From Kordiimonadaceae bacterium (GTDB taxonomy: Bacteria > Pseudomonadota > Alphaproteobacteria > Sphingomonadales > Kordiimonadaceae), in assembly GCA_014238195.1 (NCBI GenBank), contig JABABO010000191.1, positions 1-9,900 on the forward strand: a stretch of DNA of 9,900 bases, in the 5' to 3' direction. The notes beneath the pieces are model-generated. The model saw only the letters and a program-made list of their open reading frames with translations. It was not told where the DNA came from and ran no database searches. Position numbers and translations under genes: made by a program. The number at the start of each line of letters is the position of its first letter. Positions within the stretch are counted from its first letter, which is position 1. Shown piece after piece: positions 6,911 to 9,900 of the stretch.

Positions 6911-8008
6911 TTAATTGCCATTTTGTGAAATCCGAGCAACGGCGATTTGGCGCAAAACAGCCACTTCATCAAACACTGTCCATTCGCGGTGAATACGGCC
7001 CTTAATGACACGCCAATGCGTGGCCCCTAGTATTCTGATTGGTGCTTGTGTTGGTTCACCGTAGCGCCCAGTACCTGTATGTAATCCCGTAAAAGACCAC
7101 CTTACAGCAATATCGCGTCCTGTTTCCATATATGGAATATCACCTACATGATCAATTGTGATAGACGGTTTGGTGAGCATACTGTGTATATCATTAAAAT
7201 AATCTGCTAAGTCTTTTTTACCGTAAAGCCGCTTGTTGTCTGGCATCGATATTTCAGCGCGAAAGTCATAAACCTTGCTTAAATCAAAGTCACTGTGATT
7301 TTGCCATAAGCCGCGCAAAACATATTTTGCAAACGGCAATGGGTTTGCTTCTGGTCTATGTGGTAATTCTATAGGGCCTGATATTGGGTTTTGTTTTATG
7401 CGGTCGATTTCTTGCTTGTGTGCGGCGAGGATTGGGTCATTATTTTTGATATCTTGCAGCGCCTGTTTAGAAGCAATTTCAAAAGGGTCATATCCTAAAT
7501 CACGCACAACTGTGATGGTGTCCCGCATGAGCCATTCTTCAATGATTTTATTTTCAACGCACAAACAGTCAGCAATCGTCAAGAAGCGTGCCTGTTTGTG
7601 TGTTGCTGGCCCAAATTCTGATGGGCCTGTATTGGTCATCGTGCTCATGATCAGGTGAGAACTTAAATATCCAGTATCCTGATTGCCTGACCAAACAACA
7701 TTCAGGGCATCAAGCGTTCTATCAGGAAAACTAGCAAGCGTGTTTTTTGTTCCTTCAATGACACGCTCTACACCGGACACATTACCTGATAAAGTATGAA
7801 CTGGGCAGTCTTGGCTATAGTAGTTTATGCACAGGTCAGGTTTTTTTTCGTCCCATATCCAAGATGTAATCCGTACTATATAATCAGCAATATCAACAAA
7901 ATGATCATCAAATCCCTTCATCGGCATTGTCCGAAGGGTTGATGGTTTCATCATGTCTGCCATGTCTGTGGTCGAAACATCGGTTGCAGTCCATTTATTT
8001 TTATTCAT
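6911..8008 (-). CDS. Tandem NTF2/SnoaL-like domain protein
   Basis: A 365-residue protein with no signal peptide. The start at ATG 8008 is set by AAGGA eight bases upstream on the minus strand; an upstream in-frame start at 8092 would begin inside the operator. Two regions look like NTF2/SnoaL alpha+beta cones. The first, about residues 35-150, has DIADYIVRITSWIW, NYYSQDCPVHTLSG and an LMRDTI ending. The second, about residues 210-355, has a FRAEISMPDNKRLYGK segment, VRWSFTGLHTGTG and a THWRVIKGRI...WTVFDE ending, typical of the 'ester cyclase'/SnoaL-like group. Such folds serve as isomerases, cyclases, dehydratases or binding proteins, and single-domain members are usually about 130-150 residues. 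The catalytic reaction cannot be assigned. The gene is convergent with the aldolase and divergent from the cupin gene, with operator O3 between, so it is probably coregulated. Confidence 0.7.
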   Translation of the reverse strand: MNKNKWTATDVSTTDMADMMKPSTLRTMPMKGFDDHFVDIADYIVRITSWIWDEKKPDLCINYYSQDCPVHTLSGNVSGVERVIEGTKNTLASFPDRTLDALNVVWSGNQDTGYLSSHLIMSTMTNTGPSEFGPATHKQARFLTIADCLCVENKIIEEWLMRDTITVVRDLGYDPFEIASKQALQDIKNNDPILAAHKQEIDRIKQNPISGPIELPHRPEANPLPFAKYVLRGLWQNHSDFDLSKVYDFRAEISMPDNKRLYGKKDLADYFNDIHSMLTKPSITIDHVGDIPYMETGRDIAVRWSFTGLHTGTGRYGEPTQAPIRILGATHWRVIKGRIHREWTVFDEVAVLRQIAVARISQNGN

Positions 8009-8085
8009 CGGCCTATTCCTTAGTGCTGCCTTTACGCATTTCATACATTGTTTATAGAAGCAAGTCTCTTGCAGTGGTAGATTAT

Positions 8086-8103
8086 TTTGCATTCGAAGTC
8101 AAT
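8086..8103. promoter_or_regulatory. Operator O3, between the NTF2-like and cupin genes
   Basis: TTTGCATTCGAAGTCAAT, centred at 8094/8095, is an imperfect inverted repeat of the form TTGNNTTCGAANNCAA. It lies 86 bases from the NTF2-like start and about 80 bases from the cupin start, so it can control both divergent genes. On the minus strand it contains TTGACT, a good -35-like hexamer, though no convincing -10 follows at 17 bases. Confidence 0.75.
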
Positions 8104-8162
8104 TTTTGTTGTATTTTATTTTCTATAGCCGTACAAGGTTTGTACACAAATCAGATAAAGGC

Positions 8163-8178
8163 AAGGAGGGATGCTTTG
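8163..8178 (+). promoter_or_regulatory. Strong ribosome-binding site that assigns a TTG start to the cupin gene
   Basis: AAGGAGG at 8163-8169 is followed after six bases by an in-frame TTG at 8176. An ATG at 8171 is one base from the site and out of frame. The first in-frame ATG, at 8200, lies 30 bases away with no ribosome-binding site. TTG is therefore the likely initiator. Confidence 0.7.
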
Positions 8179-9201
8179 GCAGCCTATTCACAAGACGACA
8201 TGGAAAAACGATTAGTACGGTATTCTGATCTGCAAGCCTGTACAAATGCATTCATCGATGCTCGCACACCTGGCAGTAATAAAAAAGAAAATTTTTGCCT
8301 GATTGGACCCGGTGTGTCGGAGCAACCTGGTCAACATGTCCATGTTAAAATCCCTCACGGCTTTAATATTGGTGGGGCACGCCAACCAAAGGGGTGTACA
8401 AATTCTCAGCACAGTCATGATACGGCAGAGGTTTTTATAGTGCATTCGGGTAAGTGGGCTTTTCGCTGGGGTCATGATGCTAAGGATGGTGAGGTGATCT
8501 TAACAGCAGGTGATGTGATCTCGATCCCTGAACGGGTTTTTCGCGGCTTTGAAAATGTCGGTGAAGATGATCAAGCTTTTTTATTTGCAATATTGGGTGG
8601 TGATGATCCTGGTCATGTCACGTGGGCGCCTTATGTTTTTGAAGCAGCACAAGGTCATGGCTTATTTTTAATGGAAGATGGCAGGCTGGTTGATACGTCA
8701 CTTGGGGAAACTATTCCCGAAGGATTAGCACTGCAAGCCCCAACAACACTTGAAGATGTTACCCAGTTCCGATCCATCTCACACGATGAAATGCAAGACT
8801 GTGTTCAGTTGGACGGTGAAGGTATTGGCGAGATACGTTCAGTCATGAGCCAGCATAGTCAAGGGGTGAAGGAACTAGCCATTATTGGGTCTGCTAATCC
8901 TACTGAGGGGCTTGACGCTGGAAAAATGGCCTGGCCGCATGGCTTCCATGTCCGCCGTATTGAGATGCAGCAAGAGGGTCAGTTGCCCATGCATCAACGC
9001 CATGAAGAGGAAGTGATCTTCATTCACCTAGGTGTGGTTAGAATTACCTGGGATGGCGGAGCATTGGAGCTAAATAAAGGGGATACGATTACAATACCAA
9101 AAGGCTTGGTTCGATCGCTTAAAAATGTGTCATCTATGAGCGCAATATTGTTTGTCGTCAGAGGTGAAAATGCACCCAAAGCACCGACATGGTTCACATG
9201 A
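8176..9201 (+). CDS. Double-cupin protein with altered metal motifs
   Basis: A 341-residue protein of two cupin domains, starting at TTG 8176 (see the ribosome-binding site entry). Domain 1 has a textbook motif 1, G73-x5-H79-x-H81-x3-E85-x6-G92. In its motif 2 (G112-x5-P118...N127) the usual metal-binding His is R123. Domain 2 has H273, R275 (the second His position), an extra H276, E279, then motif 2 with R313 in the His place. So domain 1 keeps three potential ligands (H79, H81, E85) and domain 2 looks impaired. Two-domain cupins of this size include gentisate-type ring-cleavage dioxygenases, isomerases and lyases; I cannot place this one. It is downstream of operator O3, divergent from the NTF2-like gene, and 173 bases before the receptor gene. 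Cytoplasmic by lack of a signal peptide. The fold is confident; the reaction is unknown. Confidence 0.82.
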   Translation: MAAYSQDDMEKRLVRYSDLQACTNAFIDARTPGSNKKENFCLIGPGVSEQPGQHVHVKIPHGFNIGGARQPKGCTNSQHSHDTAEVFIVHSGKWAFRWGHDAKDGEVILTAGDVISIPERVFRGFENVGEDDQAFLFAILGGDDPGHVTWAPYVFEAAQGHGLFLMEDGRLVDTSLGETIPEGLALQAPTTLEDVTQFRSISHDEMQDCVQLDGEGIGEIRSVMSQHSQGVKELAIIGSANPTEGLDAGKMAWPHGFHVRRIEMQQEGQLPMHQRHEEEVIFIHLGVVRITWDGGALELNKGDTITIPKGLVRSLKNVSSMSAILFVVRGENAPKAPTWFT

Positions 9202-9245
9202 TGGCACCTAAATTCAAACATAAAATGGCCTGTGAGAGGAATTTA

Positions 9246-9263
9246 TTTGCATTCGAAGTCATA
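9246..9263. promoter_or_regulatory. Operator O4 (distal of the receptor pair)
   Basis: TTTGCATTCGAAGTCATA, centred at 9254/9255, lies upstream of the TonB receptor gene. It contains TTGCAT (9247-9252), followed after 17 bases by TAAAGT (9270-9275), so it may overlap a secondary promoter. Confidence 0.75.
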
Positions 9264-9278
9264 AGAGTCTAAAGTGTC

Positions 9279-9296
9279 ATTGCATTCGAAGTCAAA
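9279..9296. promoter_or_regulatory. Operator O5 (proximal of the receptor pair)
   Basis: ATTGCATTCGAAGTCAAA, centred at 9287/9288, is 33 bp centre-to-centre from O4, about three helical turns, so two repressor dimers could sit on nearly the same DNA face. It overlaps the -35 of the best receptor promoter candidate. Confidence 0.78.
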
Positions 9297-9309
9297 AAAT
9301 AAATATAAG
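9280..9309 (+). promoter_or_regulatory. Candidate promoter of the TonB receptor gene
   Basis: TTGCAT (9280-9285), an 18-base spacer and TATAAG (9304-9309, five of six matches to TATAAT) form the best promoter-like pair in the window. The -35 is inside operator O5. Transcription would begin near 9316, giving a leader of about 60 bases. Predicted by eye. Confidence 0.5.
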
Positions 9310-9318
9310 ATTTAGAAA

Positions 9319-9345
9319 CCCCGATTTCAATTGTGTAAATTGGGG
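9319..9345 (+). other. Leader hairpin before the TonB receptor gene
   Basis: CCCCGATTT (9319-9327) pairs with AAATTGGGG (9337-9345): nine pairs including one G-U, with a nine-base loop. If transcription starts near 9316 the hairpin lies at the very 5' end of the mRNA, where such structures often protect it from decay. No U-run follows directly and no start codon is enclosed, so it is not an obvious terminator. A competing pairing of AAACCC (9316-9321) with GGGTTT (9347-9352) is possible. Confidence 0.4.
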
Positions 9346-9374
9346 AGGGTTTTAAAAATGGGAGGATTTTGATT

Positions 9375-9900
9375 ATGTCAAAAACTATTATCTTAAAGCG
9401 TATGGCAGCGCTAAGTGCGTCGGTCATGTTATTGCCCAACCTAGTAAGCGCTCAGGACGCTGACACAGGCACATTCGGATTGGAAGAAATTGTTGTCACC
9501 GCAGAAAAACGGTCTGAAAACTTGCAGGATGTCAGTATTTCGGTTTCTGCATTTAACGAAGAAACATTAGCACTTGGTGGGATTGATGATGTTTCACGGT
9601 TAGAACTTATGGTTCCTGGGGTTAATTTTGCCTTTGCGGGCAATGACGCAAAGTTTAATGTGCGCGGTGCCAATTCATCAAATACTTTTGGGGATAATGC
9701 TTCAATCGTTGGGGCTTTTGTTGACGGTGTTTATAAGCAACGGGCATCACAGCAAACGCGCGCATTTTTTGATATTTCAACCGTTGAATTTTTGCGCGGT
9801 CCACAAGGGACCCTATATGGACGTAATACATTTGCTGGCGCCTTAAACCTTTACACAAATAAACCAGATACCGCTGAATTTAGCGCTGGCTTTAGTGCAA
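9375..9900 (+). CDS. TonB-dependent outer-membrane receptor, N-terminal part (3' end outside window)
   Basis: The frame opens at ATG 9375, with GGGAGGA (9360-9366) eight bases upstream, and stays open for 175 codons to the window edge. Seen: a signal peptide with basic residues K3, K8 and R9, a hydrophobic core to about L23 and a probable cleavage after VSA (A26). A TonB box follows (EEIVVTAEKR, residues 37-46), then the plug domain with VPGVNF, NVRGANSS and FVDGVY, and the conserved RGPQGTLYGRNTFAGALN segment at 141-158. The family imports siderophores, vitamins, glycans and other molecules across the outer membrane using TonB energy. The EIVVTA...R box style is common in receptors for organic substrates in proteobacteria. 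Two operators and a promoter overlap upstream, so it is likely the substrate-uptake gene of this regulon. The beta-barrel is beyond the window, so the ligand cannot be inferred. Confidence 0.93.
   Translation, partial: MSKTIILKRMAALSASVMLLPNLVSAQDADTGTFGLEEIVVTAEKRSENLQDVSISVSAFNEETLALGGIDDVSRLELMVPGVNFAFAGNDAKFNVRGANSSNTFGDNASIVGAFVDGVYKQRASQQTRAFFDISTVEFLRGPQGTLYGRNTFAGALNLYTNKPDTAEFSAGFSA

Noticed and set aside
8171..8173. ATG just after AAGGAGG as the start of the cupin gene
   Set aside because: It is out of frame with the cupin domains and too close to the ribosome-binding site; the TTG at 8176 is in frame and correctly spaced.
7927..8175. In-frame upstream extension of the cupin protein
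   Set aside because: It would run through operator O3 and the start of the NTF2-like gene, and encodes no family sequence; it is an open frame by chance.
8176..9201. DMSP lyase or gentisate 1,2-dioxygenase identity for the cupin
   Set aside because: Both are cupin enzymes, but the motif-2 His is missing in both domains and no further family-specific sequence was recognised.
1..9900. Mobile element, CRISPR array, phage or defence system
   Set aside because: No transposase, integrase, terminal inverted repeats, spaced repeats or defence domains were seen on either strand.

Overview
The window looks like chromosomal DNA of a Gram-negative bacterium of the Pseudomonadota. It is probably a TonB-receptor-rich marine alpha- or gammaproteobacterium: AT-leaning, with base composition in the mid-40s % G+C by eye (not computed). 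The start of a TonB-dependent outer-membrane receptor at the right edge supports this. So does a tryptophan halogenase / SapC / DUF6445 gene set at the left edge, which is typical of such genomes. I could not assign a genus. I see no tRNA, rRNA, CRISPR array, insertion sequence or plasmid function.

Layout. (1) Bases 1-2083, all plus strand: the C-terminal part of a tryptophan halogenase-like flavoprotein, a SapC-family protein and a DUF6445 (Fe/2OG-oxygenase-like) protein, packed tightly as one operon that begins outside the window. (2) Bases 2099-9900: a catabolic locus around a LacI-family regulator. It holds an SDR dehydrogenase (minus strand), then divergently a HisD/HpsN-like zinc alcohol dehydrogenase and the LacI regulator, then an alpha/beta hydrolase and an HpcH/HpaI-type aldolase. 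These are followed by a tandem NTF2/SnoaL-like protein (minus strand) and, divergent from it, a double-cupin protein. Last comes the signal peptide, TonB box and plug domain of a TonB-dependent receptor that runs out of the window. The two modules meet tail to tail with only 15 bp between them.

The main discovery is a local regulon. Five copies of an inverted-repeat operator built on TTGCATTCGAA lie in the intergenic regions of module 2: one before SDR/HisD, one before the hydrolase, one between the NTF2-like gene and the cupin, and two in tandem before the receptor. None lies in module 1. The first copy is a perfect 18-bp palindrome. All have the central CG expected of a LacI-family operator, and the only transcription factor visible is the LacI protein encoded in the middle. 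Import (TonB receptor) and breakdown (two dehydrogenases, hydrolase, aldolase, cupin, NTF2-like protein) therefore look like one substrate-induced system.

The substrate is not identified. The enzyme set would fit a compound that is hydrolysed, oxidised at a secondary and a primary alcohol, and cleaved by retro-aldol reaction of a 2-oxo acid to pyruvate (or a related oxoacid) plus an aldehyde. A sugar-acid-like or sulfonated polyol is one possibility and a cyclic or aromatic-derived acid is another. The combination, with a cupin that has lost the usual second-motif histidine in both domains and a fused double NTF2-like protein, is not a pathway I can name.
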